Below are positions 1 through 8,639 of a stretch of 64,000 nucleotides of DNA, in pieces. The stretch is from Ferirhizobium litorale. Its GTDB lineage: Bacteria; Pseudomonadota; Alphaproteobacteria; Rhizobiales; Rhizobiaceae. The notes under the pieces are model-generated. The model saw only the letters and a program-made list of their open reading frames with translations. It had not been told where the DNA came from and made no database searches. The DNA lies in assembly GCA_030028905.1 (NCBI GenBank), contig JALDYZ010000005.1, positions 286,003 through 350,002 on the forward strand. The letters are read 5' to 3'. Both the position numbers and the translations under genes were made by a program. Every line of letters starts with the position of its first letter. Within the stretch, counting starts at the first letter, position 1.

Positions 1-708
1 CAGGCGAAGGGCGAGGCTCCGGGCTTCTTCCTGGCGGAATCGATCCCGAGCGTCGCCGGCCAGGTCTTCCTGCCGGAGGGCTACCTCAAGGAGGTGTACC
101 GGATGATCCGCGATGCGGGCGGCGTGTGTATCGCCGACGAGGTTCAGGTCGGTTTCGGCCGGGTCGGCAGCCACTGGTGGGCCTTCGAGACCCAAGGGGT
201 GGTGCCGGACATCGTCACGATGGGCAAGCCGATCGGCGACGGCCATCCGCTGGCGGCGGTCGTGACCACCCGCGAGATCGCCGACAGCTTCAACAACGGC
301 ATGGAGTACTTCAATACCTTTGGCGGCAATCCGGTGTCCTGCGCCGTCGGGCTTGCGGTGCTCGACGTCATCGAGGGCGAGAACCTCCGCCGGAACGCCC
401 TCGAGGTCGGCAACCACCTGATGGCCGGCTTCCGGGAGATGGCGACGCGCCACGAGGCGATCGGCGACGTGCGCGGCATGGGTCTCTTCCTCGGCATCGA
501 GCTTGTCACCAACCGCAAGACCAAGGCGCCTGCAACCGAGCTTGCCCGTGCCGTCAGCAATGGCGCAAGGCAGCGCGGCGTGCTGATGGGCACCGAGGGA
601 CCCCATGACAACGTGTTGAAGATGCGCCCGCCGATGATTTTTTCGAAGCGAGACGCCGACCACCTGCTCGGCGCCCTCGACGACACCTTCGTGGCGGTGA
701 CGGCCTAG
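1..708 (+). CDS. Class III PLP-dependent aminotransferase, 3' part
   Basis: The reading frame is open from the first base, so the 5' end lies outside the window and 235 residues are visible. The motif [12 protein letters not shown] carries the Asp that contacts the PLP ring nitrogen, and [15 protein letters not shown] carries the Schiff-base lysine. [14 protein letters not shown] follows, as in the family. Fold type I aminotransferases of this class include transaminases and phospho-lyases, and the substrate cannot be read from the visible part. It lies upstream of and codirectional with the binding-protein gene at 985, but 276 bases with a regulator site separate them, so it may be a separate transcription unit. 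Confidence 0.9.
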   Translation, partial: QAKGEAPGFFLAESIPSVAGQVFLPEGYLKEVYRMIRDAGGVCIADEVQVGFGRVGSHWWAFETQGVVPDIVTMGKPIGDGHPLAAVVTTREIADSFNNGMEYFNTFGGNPVSCAVGLAVLDVIEGENLRRNALEVGNHLMAGFREMATRHEAIGDVRGMGLFLGIELVTNRKTKAPATELARAVSNGARQRGVLMGTEGPHDNVLKMRPPMIFSKRDADHLLGALDDTFVAVTA

Positions 709-919
709 AACATGGGTGTGCTCCACATTGGTCAGACATCATCAGCTCAATTGCGCCCGGCCGTCCGTCGTCCGCTCGGGCTGTCCTGCAGCCGCAAGGA
801 CGCGGAATATCCGGTCAGTTGCCTAGAATGTCGCGGTATTCGGCCGCATGGCGGGATTCTGTCACAGGCGTACATTTTTCTCTCTTGACTTCCGGCTTGC
901 AGGCGGATCAATTCGATGT

Positions 920-935
920 TGTCAGACGACTTACA
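920..935. promoter_or_regulatory. Putative GntR operator before the binding-protein gene
   Basis: TGTCAG-ACGA-CTTACA, an inverted repeat with one mismatch, about 50 bases before the GTG at 985. It is identical in 15 of 16 bases to the perfect palindrome at 6751-6766, and both are preceded by TGT. HutC-type GntR proteins bind short palindromes of this kind, and the only such regulator in the cluster is at 6949. That it is the operator is inferred from the repeat and its position. Confidence 0.65.
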
Positions 936-984
936 TAAATTCGGGAACCGAAACGGCTGACGTTTCAAACCAAGGAGGAATTGC

Positions 985-1812
985 GTGAAGACTGCCCTCA
1001 AACACCTGTTGCTGGCCGCCGCGGCGCTGGCCATTTCCGCAAGCGCCAATGCCGGCGAGACGCTCGACCGTGTCATGGGCAAGAAGGCCATGGTGGTGGC
1101 GACCAACAGCGGCTGGCCGCCCCAGAGCTTCCTCGACGATTCCAACGAGCTCGTCGGATTCGACATCGATGTCTCCAAGGAAGTCGCCAAGCGGCTTGGC
1201 GTCGACGTCTCCTTCGAGACACCCGACTGGGCGACGCTGACCGGTGGCCGCTGGCAGGGCCGCTACGACCTCGGCGTCGGTTCGGTCACGCCCACAAAGC
1301 CGCGCGCCCAGGTCATCGATTTTGCCGCCATCTACTACTACAGCCCCTACGTCTATGTACTTCACAAGGACAGCGCCGCAAAGACAGTCGCCGACCTCAA
1401 CGGCAAGGTGATCGGCGTCGAGACCGCCACGACCTCGGAAGACTTCATCCGCCGCCAGCTCGAGATCGATGCGCCGGGCCTGCCGCCGATCGAGTACAAG
1501 GTCGAGCCGGGCGACGTGCGCACCTTCGCCGATTCCATGCTGCCCTTCGACGATCTTCGCCTTGGTGACGGCGTGCGCCTCGACGCGGTGATCGCCCCCG
1601 AGCAGACGGCCGAGAACGCCATCAAGAACGGCTACCCGCTGCGCATCCTCGACGGCGAATACGCCTTCCGCGAGCCGCTGGTGGTGATCGCCGAGAAGGG
1701 CGACGCCGAATGGACCGCCAAGGTCGGCGAGACGATTGCCGCGATGAAGGAGGACGGCACGCTCGGCCAGCTCACTACCAAGTGGTACGGCAAGGACTAC
1801 AGCGCCGACTGA
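985..1812 (+). CDS. ABC transporter substrate-binding protein, polar amino acid type
   Basis: A 275-residue periplasmic binding protein. An N-terminal signal peptide (LLLAAAALAISASANA) ends near residue 22-24. The body has family 3 features: GFDIDVSKEVAKRLGVDV, GRYDLGVGSVTPTKPRAQ and a C-terminal TTKWYGKDYS. The GTG start is chosen because AAGGAGGAA lies 5-12 bases upstream. It is the first gene after the operator at 920 and precedes the oxidoreductase (1880) and permease (3178). No ATPase subunit is in the window. From context with FrlD- and FrlB-like genes the ligand may be a fructosyl amino acid, which is an inference. Confidence 0.9.
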   Translation: MKTALKHLLLAAAALAISASANAGETLDRVMGKKAMVVATNSGWPPQSFLDDSNELVGFDIDVSKEVAKRLGVDVSFETPDWATLTGGRWQGRYDLGVGSVTPTKPRAQVIDFAAIYYYSPYVYVLHKDSAAKTVADLNGKVIGVETATTSEDFIRRQLEIDAPGLPPIEYKVEPGDVRTFADSMLPFDDLRLGDGVRLDAVIAPEQTAENAIKNGYPLRILDGEYAFREPLVVIAEKGDAEWTAKVGETIAAMKEDGTLGQLTTKWYGKDYSAD

Positions 1813-1827
1813 TCGGCTTTGCATCAC

Positions 1828-1849
1828 GGCGCCGGCTGCGGCCGGCGCC
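1828..1849. other. Strong intergenic hairpin after the binding-protein gene
   Basis: A perfect 9-bp stem (GGCGCCGGC and GCCGGCGCC) with loop TGCG, in the 67-base gap between the binding-protein gene and the oxidoreductase gene. There is no T-run, so it is not a classical terminator. Stem-loops in this place often stabilise the upstream message and raise binding-protein output over downstream genes. Confidence 0.55.
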
Positions 1850-1879
1850 ACGTTCCTGCCAGACTGCCGCGGAAATCCC

Positions 1880-3160
1880 ATGAGCTATATCGATACTTTC
1901 TACCTTCGCACCATCGCCGACGACGGCAAGCGCCCGCCGCTTCGCGGTGTCGCTGAATGCGATGTCGCGATCGTCGGCGGCGGGCTGTCGGGGCTGACGA
2001 CCGCGTTGCAGCTGGCACGCGCCGGGAAGTCCGTCGTCCTGCTGGAATCCGAGCGGATCGGCTGGGGCGCGTCGGGCCGCAACGGCGGCTTCGTGGGGGC
2101 CGGCTACGCCACTGGCGGCGAGGCCATCGCCCGCATGGCCGGTGCGGAAAACGCCCGCAAGCTGCACCAGCTTTCGATCGAGGGCATGCGCTTCGTGCGC
2201 GCCACCATCGACGAACTGAAGATCGAAAGCGCCGAACCGAAGCACGGCATCATGGGCGTGCAGCGCTATGACGGCGGCGGCGAGCTCAAGGCCTATGCCG
2301 ACAAGCTGGCGAAGGAATACGACTACCACGTCGAGTTCAAGACGCGCGACGAGGTGCGCAGCGTCCTGCATTCGGAGCGCTATTTCGAGGGTGTGTGCGA
2401 TCCCAACGCCTTCCACATGCATCCGCTCAATTACCTGCGCGCCGTTGCCGCCGAAGTCGAGCGCCTCGGCGGCCGTATCTACGAGCAGAGCCCTGCGGTT
2501 TCCGCCTCGCTTGACGGTGCGGAAAAGGTGATCGTGACGACGGACGGCACGGTCAAGGCGGCTACCGTCGTCTTTTCGACCGGCGGATACACGACAGGGC
2601 TTGTGCCGAAGCTGAAGCGCAGCTACCTGCCGATCGCGACCTACGTGATGCTGTCGGAGGAAAACCCGGATCTCATCCGCACGGCGATCAGCACGACGGA
2701 CGCGATCGGCGACGACCGGCGCGCGGCCGATTACTACCGTGTGGTCGACGACGGCAAGCGACTGCTCTGGGGCGGACGCATCACCACCCGTGCCGCCTCG
2801 CCGGCGACCCTTGCGGCGGAACTGCGCCGCGAGATGGTCGGCACGTATCCGCAACTCGCCGATCTGAAGATCGAGACCTCGTGGTCGGGGCTGATGTCCT
2901 ATGCCCGTCATCTGATGCCACAGATCGGCGAGATGCAGCCGGGCGTCTGGTACTGCACCGCCTTTGGCGGCCACGGCCTCAACACCACGGCGATCGGCGG
3001 CGTGGTTGTGGCCGAGGCGATCCTCGGACAATCCAACCGCCACAACCTTTTCAAGGCCTTCGGCCTCGTCTGGGCCGGCGGCCTGGCGGGCATGGCGACG
3101 GCGCAACTCACCTATTGGGCGCTGCAGGCACAGGACTGGTGGCGGGAGCGATCGGCCTGA
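1880..3160 (+). CDS. FAD-dependent oxidoreductase (DAO family)
   Basis: 426 residues. The Rossmann FAD site VGGGLSGLTTALQLARAGK is at about residues 32-50, followed by the acidic end of the second strand (VVLLES) and GWGASGRNGGFVGAG. The C-terminal part has GGHGLNTTAIGG, where the flavin ring is held in this family. Relatives include gamma-glutamylputrescine oxidase and other amine or amino-acid oxidases. Lying between a binding protein and its permease, it probably acts on the imported compound in the cytoplasm. With an FrlB/FrlD-like pair nearby, oxidation of a fructosyl amine or of the released amino acid is possible but unproven. Confidence 0.88.
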   Translation: MSYIDTFYLRTIADDGKRPPLRGVAECDVAIVGGGLSGLTTALQLARAGKSVVLLESERIGWGASGRNGGFVGAGYATGGEAIARMAGAENARKLHQLSIEGMRFVRATIDELKIESAEPKHGIMGVQRYDGGGELKAYADKLAKEYDYHVEFKTRDEVRSVLHSERYFEGVCDPNAFHMHPLNYLRAVAAEVERLGGRIYEQSPAVSASLDGAEKVIVTTDGTVKAATVVFSTGGYTTGLVPKLKRSYLPIATYVMLSEENPDLIRTAISTTDAIGDDRRAADYYRVVDDGKRLLWGGRITTRAASPATLAAELRREMVGTYPQLADLKIETSWSGLMSYARHLMPQIGEMQPGVWYCTAFGGHGLNTTAIGGVVVAEAILGQSNRHNLFKAFGLVWAGGLAGMATAQLTYWALQAQDWWRERSA

Positions 3161-3177
3161 TCGCCGGGAGATATTTG

Positions 3178-4152
3178 ATGATTGGTACCCTGATCCTGAA
3201 CTATCCGAACGCGGTCCGGCGCACCGCGTCCCTCGTCGGGCTCTTCGCCATTGCCGCGCTCGCCTACTGGATGGGCATCGGGGCGAAGTGGGTCGGTAGC
3301 ATCGTTCCCGGGCTTGCGGGCGTCGACGGCTCCCCTCCTCCGGAAGCGGGGCGGATCCTAGCGGCCCTTGTCGTGGCGATGATAATCGTCGCCAACTGGA
3401 AGGTCATCAACCTGCTGCCGCGCCTCTACCAGATCATTGCGGTGTGGGTGGAACTGCTCGTCCTGCTCTTGCTGTTCTTCTATTCCTTCGACCTCAGCTT
3501 TTCCTTCATCGCTCGCAAGATCGGCTTCCTGGTCTCGCAGGGCGTGGTGACGACGCTGTTCATCTCGGCCGTGGCCATTGTCGCAGCCACCATCATCGCG
3601 CTCGCCGGGGCGATCGCCAAGCTGTCGAAGAACGGCCTGATCTACGGGCTGGCGACCTTCTACACCTCGCTGTTTCGCGGCCTGCCGCTTCTGATGCAGA
3701 TCTACATCATCTATCTCGGCCTGCCGCAGGTGGGTTATGTCATCGGCGCGGTGCCGGCGGGCATTCTTGCCCTGTCGCTCTGCTACGGCGCCTATATGAC
3801 GGAAATCTTCCGGGCCGGCATCCTCAGCATCCCCAAGGGCCAGACGGAAGGCGCAACCGCCCTGGGGCTCAGCCCCAGCCAGACGATGTTCCTGGTCATC
3901 CTGCCGCAGGCGATGCGGGTCATCGTGCCGCCGACCGGCAACCAGTTCATCGCCATGCTGAAGGATTCCTCGCTGGTGTCGGTGGTCGGCGTCTGGGAGC
4001 TGATGTACCTCGCCCGCACCCAGGGCCAGACCGAGTTCCGTCATATCGAGATGCTGATCACCGCCTCGATGATCTACTGGATCCTCTCGATCGGGCTCGA
4101 ATATGTGCAGTCCCGCATCGAGGAGCGCTTTTCGCAGTCCCTGAAGCGGTAG
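3178..4152 (+). CDS. Amino-acid-type ABC transporter permease
   Basis: The ATG at 3178 gives 324 residues. It is a multi-span membrane protein with the HisM/GlnP-type inner-membrane core: SLFRGLPLLMQIYIIYLG, then the EAA loop around FRAGILSIPKGQTEGATALG that docks with the ATPase. The N-terminal 120 residues are an additional hydrophobic region, longer than in most permeases of this type (about 220-240 residues). It starts 17 bases after the oxidoreductase and is surely cotranscribed. The cognate ATPase is not in the window. Confidence 0.9.
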   Translation: MIGTLILNYPNAVRRTASLVGLFAIAALAYWMGIGAKWVGSIVPGLAGVDGSPPPEAGRILAALVVAMIIVANWKVINLLPRLYQIIAVWVELLVLLLLFFYSFDLSFSFIARKIGFLVSQGVVTTLFISAVAIVAATIIALAGAIAKLSKNGLIYGLATFYTSLFRGLPLLMQIYIIYLGLPQVGYVIGAVPAGILALSLCYGAYMTEIFRAGILSIPKGQTEGATALGLSPSQTMFLVILPQAMRVIVPPTGNQFIAMLKDSSLVSVVGVWELMYLARTQGQTEFRHIEMLITASMIYWILSIGLEYVQSRIEERFSQSLKR

Positions 4153-4194
4153 GCGGACACCCGGAAGGCCGCCTGTCGGGGCGGCCGATATCCG

Positions 4195-4605
4195 TCAGAC
4201 CAGGCCGGCCCGCCGTGCCACCGCAAGGGTGTCGATGAACTCGACCACCTCGACGACGCGGCCGTCCCTGAACGTTATCTTGTCGATGTATTCGGCATCG
4301 TCCGTGTCTCCGGTCGGGACGAACCTGACCTCCCCGGCGCGGTGGGCGAAGGCCGTGTCCCCGTCAACATGGATAGCGATCGTCTTGACCCCGGAGAGGT
4401 CCCAGACGTCGATAAGGGACCGGAACGTGGCGCGCAGCGCCTCTTCCCGGTCGACCTTCTGCATCGTGGTGTCGAGGCGATCGCCGCCGGCGACACGGAA
4501 GCTGCAGGACGGGTCGAAATACGACATCATGGCATCGAGGTCGTCCCTGTCGCGTGCGGCGTAAACTGCATGCACTACCTTTTCGAGTTCTGAACGATCC
4601 GTCAT
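4195..4605 (-). CDS. Nuclear transport factor 2 / SnoaL-like protein
   Basis: 136 residues from the ATG at 4605, chosen because GGGAGG lies about 6 bases upstream, whereas a longer version would extend into the intergenic region. It has the SnoaL-like pattern: an N-terminal helix with AVYAARDRDDLDAMMSYFDPSC, a central strand pair ending FAHRAGEVRFVP, and a C-terminal KITFRDGRVVEVVEFIDT. Such proteins form small cone-shaped barrels used as isomerases, hydrolases or ligand binders. The substrate cannot be predicted. It is convergent with the permease. Confidence 0.8.
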   Translation of the reverse strand: MTDRSELEKVVHAVYAARDRDDLDAMMSYFDPSCSFRVAGGDRLDTTMQKVDREEALRATFRSLIDVWDLSGVKTIAIHVDGDTAFAHRAGEVRFVPTGDTDDAEYIDKITFRDGRVVEVVEFIDTLAVARRAGLV

Positions 4606-4788
4606 GACATGCCTCCCATTGCCGGATTGAGCTCGCTCTATTGGACCCTGCGGGGGTACAGCATCATGGACGCGGGCATTTTCGCGCGCGCAAACAGCAG
4701 TTGCAGATTGCCAGAATGCACCGAACGGCAACAAAGCGCCAGAGGGCGGATGCCACGGCAATCCGGCCCCGGATGGCCTTGGATTGTC

Positions 4789-5598
4789 TCAGATCGCGGC
4801 CAACTGCTGCGGGAATCCGCCGACATGGGTGCAGGTCATGGCGGCGCGGTCGCGTCCCGCTTCCAAGCAGGCGGCAGCCGGCATGCCGCCGACATGGGCG
4901 GCAAGATAGCCGGCGATGAAGCTGTCCCCTGCCCCGGTGGTGTCGACCACCTCGACCGGTCTTATGCCGACGCGCACGAGATTGCGACCGTCATAGGCGA
5001 GCGAACCCACCGGCCCCATGGTGACCACGGCGCGCTTTGCGCCACGGGCGACGAGGTCGGATGCTCGATCGGCGGCTTGGGCGGGATCGTCGCCGGCTGA
5101 GGCAAAGGCGATCGCCAGCCCCTCCACGCCGAGATTGTGCGGATCGGCATTGACTGAAATATCTTGGGAGACGCTGACGCCGGCCGCGGCAAGCCGGCGA
5201 CGCAGCTCCCCTCCATCGTCGAGCCAGCCGATATGCACATGGTCCACGGCTGCAAGCGCAATAAGCGCCGTCTCGCCCGGCGCGTAGCCGCGGCAAACGC
5301 CAAAATCCTCGTAGGTCATGATGCGGTCGCCGTCCGGCATGACGCGGATATCGGTAAAGGCGGTGTTGCCGGGCCGGGTATCGACATGCGCCACGCCAAC
5401 GCCGTTGGCCGCGAGCAGCGTGCGGATGCGCCGGCCATCCGGATCGTCGCCGACCGCACCGAAATAGGAGGCGGCATGGCCGAGCCTTGCGAGCTGCACG
5501 GCGACGTTGACGGCATTGCCGCCGACCTGCGCGAGACCGACCGGCGGCAGGAAGCGATCGATGCAATTGTCACCGACGGCTGCAAATCGGAATGCCAT
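4789..5598 (-). CDS. frlD: PfkB-family sugar kinase, fructoselysine 6-kinase-like
   Basis: 269 residues. The ATG at 5598 is chosen because AGGAGAG lies just upstream. PfkB family marks are GGNAVNVAVQLARLG near the N-terminus and DTTGAGDSFIAGY near residue 220, which carries the catalytic Asp and anion hole. GDNCIDRFLP, GGNAVNVAV and IAFAS resemble E. coli FrlD, which phosphorylates fructoselysine at O6 before cleavage by FrlB. It is followed on the same strand by an FrlB-like SIS gene transcribed ahead of it (5678-6691), so the pair matches the frl pathway. The exact amino acid conjugate is unknown. Confidence 0.82.
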   Translation of the reverse strand: MAFRFAAVGDNCIDRFLPPVGLAQVGGNAVNVAVQLARLGHAASYFGAVGDDPDGRRIRTLLAANGVGVAHVDTRPGNTAFTDIRVMPDGDRIMTYEDFGVCRGYAPGETALIALAAVDHVHIGWLDDGGELRRRLAAAGVSVSQDISVNADPHNLGVEGLAIAFASAGDDPAQAADRASDLVARGAKRAVVTMGPVGSLAYDGRNLVRVGIRPVEVVDTTGAGDSFIAGYLAAHVGGMPAAACLEAGRDRAAMTCTHVGGFPQQLAAI

Positions 5599-5677
5599 CA
5601 ACTCTCCTGGTAAGTGACGTCAGCGCCCGGAATCACCCGGGCGCGAATAGCCAGTGCACACGGTTTGCCCGGCGCGT

Positions 5678-6691
5678 TCAATAGGCAACGCGCTTGTAAT
5701 AGCGGCGGGTGGTGAGCGGGTGATCACGCAACACCTCGAGATGGGCGCTGACGCGTTCGAGCACCGTGGCGAGCAGCACCGGCGACAGCAGCTGGCGCAC
5801 GTCTGCAGAAACGCCAGGCAGCGCGAGCCCCGCGGTGTCTATCACCGTCAGCTTGTCGGTGTAGCGCTTGGCAAAGTCCTCGACCCGGTCGGCGAGCGGG
5901 CGCAAATGGTCCTCGCCCTTGAACAGCAGCACGCTGACGCCCGGCTCGACCAGTTCGAGCGTGCCGTGGAAGAAATCGGAGGCGTGCACCGGGCGGGTGC
6001 GGATCCATTGCATCTCCTCGAGGATGCACATGCCGTAGTAGAAGGCTTGCGGCCAGGCATTTCCGGCGCCGGTGACGATGTGGTAGTCGGCGGCAGCGAT
6101 ATTCTCGGCGATCGCAGCGGCCGAAGGTTCGAAGCAGCGTTTGACGTCCAGGAGCAGGGCCGGAAGCATGAAGAATTCGTCGACCATGCGCTGGTGGTCG
6201 GCAAGCTCGCCGTTGTGCTTCATGATGGAGAGCGCGATCAGCAGCGACTGCATGTAGAAGGATTCGCAGGACGTGTCGTCTTCGGCGAAATTCACGAAGG
6301 CATGCGTGCCGCCCTGCCCCAGCGGCGTCTTTTCATGACCGACAAGCGTGATGACTGTTGCGCCGATTTCCTTGAGCTTTGCCAGCATTGCCACGCTTTC
6401 CTTGGTGGTGCCGGAAAGCGACGGCATGACGACGATGGAACGGCTGGTGAGGTTTGCCGACCCGGTGACGACGAGTTCCGCCGGCATGTCGATGAAGACG
6501 GGAAAACGCGAGCGCCGCTGCAGCAGTTGTGCGGCTGGCTGCATCAGAATGGCGGCGCCGCCGGTACCAAGGAAGAAGACGTTGTCGGCGCCGGCCTTGA
6601 TGCATTCGCCGATGACCTGATCGAAATGCGAGGCGAAGGCCACCGCCCCCGACTGGATTCTCAGAAAACGCTGTTCATCGAAGTTCAGCAT
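5678..6691 (-). CDS. frlB: SIS-domain deglycase, fructoselysine-6-phosphate deglycase-like
   Basis: 337 residues from the ATG at 6691. It contains two SIS domains, the first around NVFFLGTGGAAILMQPAAQ and VVMPSLSGTTKESVAMLAK, the second around YHIVTGAGNAWPQAFYYG. HASDFFHGTLELVEPG matches the conserved FRHGPLEIVEPG segment of FrlB, and the C-terminus (RRYYKRVAY) matches the FrlB ending RRYYGGLVEY. FrlB splits 6-phosphofructosyl-lysine into glucose 6-phosphate and lysine. It is upstream of the kinase gene in the same operon, with a perfect GntR-type operator 60 bases before its start. Confidence 0.82.
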   Translation of the reverse strand: MLNFDEQRFLRIQSGAVAFASHFDQVIGECIKAGADNVFFLGTGGAAILMQPAAQLLQRRSRFPVFIDMPAELVVTGSANLTSRSIVVMPSLSGTTKESVAMLAKLKEIGATVITLVGHEKTPLGQGGTHAFVNFAEDDTSCESFYMQSLLIALSIMKHNGELADHQRMVDEFFMLPALLLDVKRCFEPSAAAIAENIAAADYHIVTGAGNAWPQAFYYGMCILEEMQWIRTRPVHASDFFHGTLELVEPGVSVLLFKGEDHLRPLADRVEDFAKRYTDKLTVIDTAGLALPGVSADVRQLLSPVLLATVLERVSAHLEVLRDHPLTTRRYYKRVAY

Positions 6692-6750
6692 ATATCGTCT
6701 CTCTTTCCTGCTTTGCGTTCCGGGCGTTCGGCCGACGTGTCGAACAATGT

Positions 6751-6766
6751 TGTCAGACGACTGACA
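6751..6766. promoter_or_regulatory. Putative GntR operator, perfect palindrome
   Basis: TGTCAG-ACGA-CTGACA has perfect 6-base arms and lies between the frlB-like gene (start 6691, minus strand) and the regulator gene (6949, plus strand). A one-mismatch copy is at 920-935, and a half site TGTCAG is at 6923-6928 just before the regulator start, suggesting autoregulation as well. Confidence 0.72.
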
Positions 6767-6948
6767 CGATGGCATTTTTTTGTCAAGCAGTCTGTGATTT
6801 CGTCGCCGAAGAGATGCGTGCGACAATGCTGCTCTCCGTCGCGATCGGAGGGGAATCAGGCCGGGCGGCTGGACCGTGTTCCGCTGCACTACCCGAATAC
6901 TGATACTTGACCGGGGCGAATTTGTCAGACAAGAACGATGGCTGACGC

Positions 6949-7716
6949 ATGCAGCGCTTCTTGGTGTGCAACGAGGTCCGAACAGTGGAAGAACCGCTTC
7001 GCGATGCCCGAACCCTGGTCGTCCAGTTGCGCGACAGGATCGCAGACCTGATCCGAACCGAAGGCTTGAAGCCTGGCGACAAGTTGCCGACCGAAGCGCA
7101 GCTCACTGCCCGGTTCCGGATATCACGCCCGGCGCTTCGCGAAGCGTTGAAGTTGCTCGAGCAGGACAACATCATCTATGTCGAACATGGGCGCGGGCGC
7201 TTCGTCTCGGCGTTGTCGGCGGTGCAGGTGGACCGCCCGATCACCGTGTTCGAGAGCGTCACCGACATGGTTGCGCATTACGGCTACAAGACCAGCAACA
7301 AGGTGCTGTCGGTCGCCGAGGAACCCGCGGACGAGACGGTCGCGGCGCAACTGAGGCTCGCGGCCGGCGACAGGGTGATCAGGCTGGAGCGTTTGCGCCT
7401 GGAGAACGATACGCCCATCCTCTATTGCATCGACTGCGTGCCGAGGGCGCTCGTGCCGCTGCGGCTTTACGACATTGACTGGAGCGGCTCGCTGCTCGAC
7501 GTGCTTGGCGAGTTCAAGCAGCGACCGCGCATGTCGTCGGCTTCGGTCTCGGCCACCATGCTGCCGGCCGATGTGGTGGAGCGTCATGACCTGCGCGACT
7601 TCGGCCCTGCCCTGCTGATCGAGGAAACCTGCTTCAGCGCCGCCGGCGAGCCGGTGCTGCACTCGCAGGACTATCATCGCGGCAGCCATTTTTCCTTCAG
7701 CATGGTGCGCAAGTAG
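6949..7716 (+). CDS. GntR family regulator (HutC/UTRA type)
   Basis: 255 residues. The N-terminal winged helix covers about residues 20-85, with LRDRIADLIRTEGLKPGDKLPTEAQL, FRISRPALREALKLLEQDN and VEHGRGRFVS. The C-terminal UTRA ligand domain covers about 100-245 and includes GDRVIRLERLRLENDTPI. HutC-type regulators bind palindromes as dimers and release them on binding a pathway metabolite. The palindromes at 920 and 6751 are the likely targets, tying the transport genes, kinase and deglycase into one regulon. A sugar phosphate or fructosyl amino acid would be a natural effector, which is inference. Confidence 0.9.
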   Translation: MQRFLVCNEVRTVEEPLRDARTLVVQLRDRIADLIRTEGLKPGDKLPTEAQLTARFRISRPALREALKLLEQDNIIYVEHGRGRFVSALSAVQVDRPITVFESVTDMVAHYGYKTSNKVLSVAEEPADETVAAQLRLAAGDRVIRLERLRLENDTPILYCIDCVPRALVPLRLYDIDWSGSLLDVLGEFKQRPRMSSASVSATMLPADVVERHDLRDFGPALLIEETCFSAAGEPVLHSQDYHRGSHFSFSMVRK

Positions 7717-7738
7717 GCCTGCGCTTCTCTCCCCTCCC

Positions 7739-8497
7739 CTAGCGGCGCATCTTGCGGGCGGCGATGACGAGGTCGTCGACCACCGGCATGATTGCGAGCA
7801 GGAAGACCAGTCCGGCAAGCAAGAGTGCGGCCGTGAAGCCGAGGCGGCTGAAGGCAACCGCACCCGCAATGCCGCCGGCGAGAAAGAGCCCGACGAGGCT
7901 TGCCAGCAGCCTGAGTTTCGTTCGGTCGGCATAGACCTTGGGCAGGGTCGGATCGGCGGACGGCGCGTTCCAGTAAAACAGCTTGCCGAGCTCTATCCCC
8001 ATGTCGGTCACCAGGCCGGTGACGTGAGTGGTACGGATGCGGGCGCCGGAGAGCTTCGTGATGATGGCGTTCTGCAACCCCATGACGAAGCAGAGCAGCA
8101 TCACCGTCGCCATGCCGAACAGCCAGCCATGTTGTTGCAGGGTGCTGCCTGCAAGGCCGAACAAGGCGAGCAGGCCGGCCTCCAGCATCAGTGGCATTGC
8201 ATACTCGGCTTCAAGTCGCATTCGTCGGGCCCAGTTGATCAGGATGGCGGAACAAGCAGCACCGGTGATGAAGGCGAAGAGGGCGCTGATCCCGGCAAGC
8301 ACCAGGCGGCCCTCGCCCAGCACCGCATTGTCGGCGACCGACGAAACGATGCCGGACATGTGCGAGGTGTATTCGCTGACCGCCATGAATCCGCCGGCAT
8401 TGGCCGCGCCGGCAGTAAAGGTCAGGAAGAAGGCGAGATGCCGGTCGCTTGCCTCGTTGCGTTCGCGCGCGGTCAGACGACGCAGGTAAGGGATCAT
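7739..8497 (-). CDS. DUF1275 family membrane protein
   Basis: 252 residues from the ATG at 8497, chosen because GGAGG lies 8 bases upstream. It has about six hydrophobic spans. FLTFTAGAANAGGFMAVSEY near the N-terminus, the following SHMSG and NAIITKLSGARIRTTHVTG in the middle are the DUF1275 (YoaK-like) signatures. The function of the family is not established. It ends 22 bases from the stop of the GntR gene, convergent with it, and I see no link to the sugar cluster. Confidence 0.85.
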   Translation of the reverse strand: MIPYLRRLTARERNEASDRHLAFFLTFTAGAANAGGFMAVSEYTSHMSGIVSSVADNAVLGEGRLVLAGISALFAFITGAACSAILINWARRMRLEAEYAMPLMLEAGLLALFGLAGSTLQQHGWLFGMATVMLLCFVMGLQNAIITKLSGARIRTTHVTGLVTDMGIELGKLFYWNAPSADPTLPKVYADRTKLRLLASLVGLFLAGGIAGAVAFSRLGFTAALLLAGLVFLLAIMPVVDDLVIAARKMRR

Positions 8498-8639
8498 TCG
8501 CCGCGCCTCCATTCAGTTCGCGACCCGTCGAATCGGGTGGTTGGTCCTGCCAAGCCTGCACCATGACGGGCGTTTGCTGTTGGCGCAATAGGATGCATCC
8601 GGATCGATGGAGGGGCGAGGAGGAGTGCGGGTGTAGCGT

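Noticed and set aside
4195..4761. A longer SnoaL-like protein starting near 4761
   Set aside because: The extra N-terminal residues are low in protein character, while the ATG at 4605 has GGGAGG in front.
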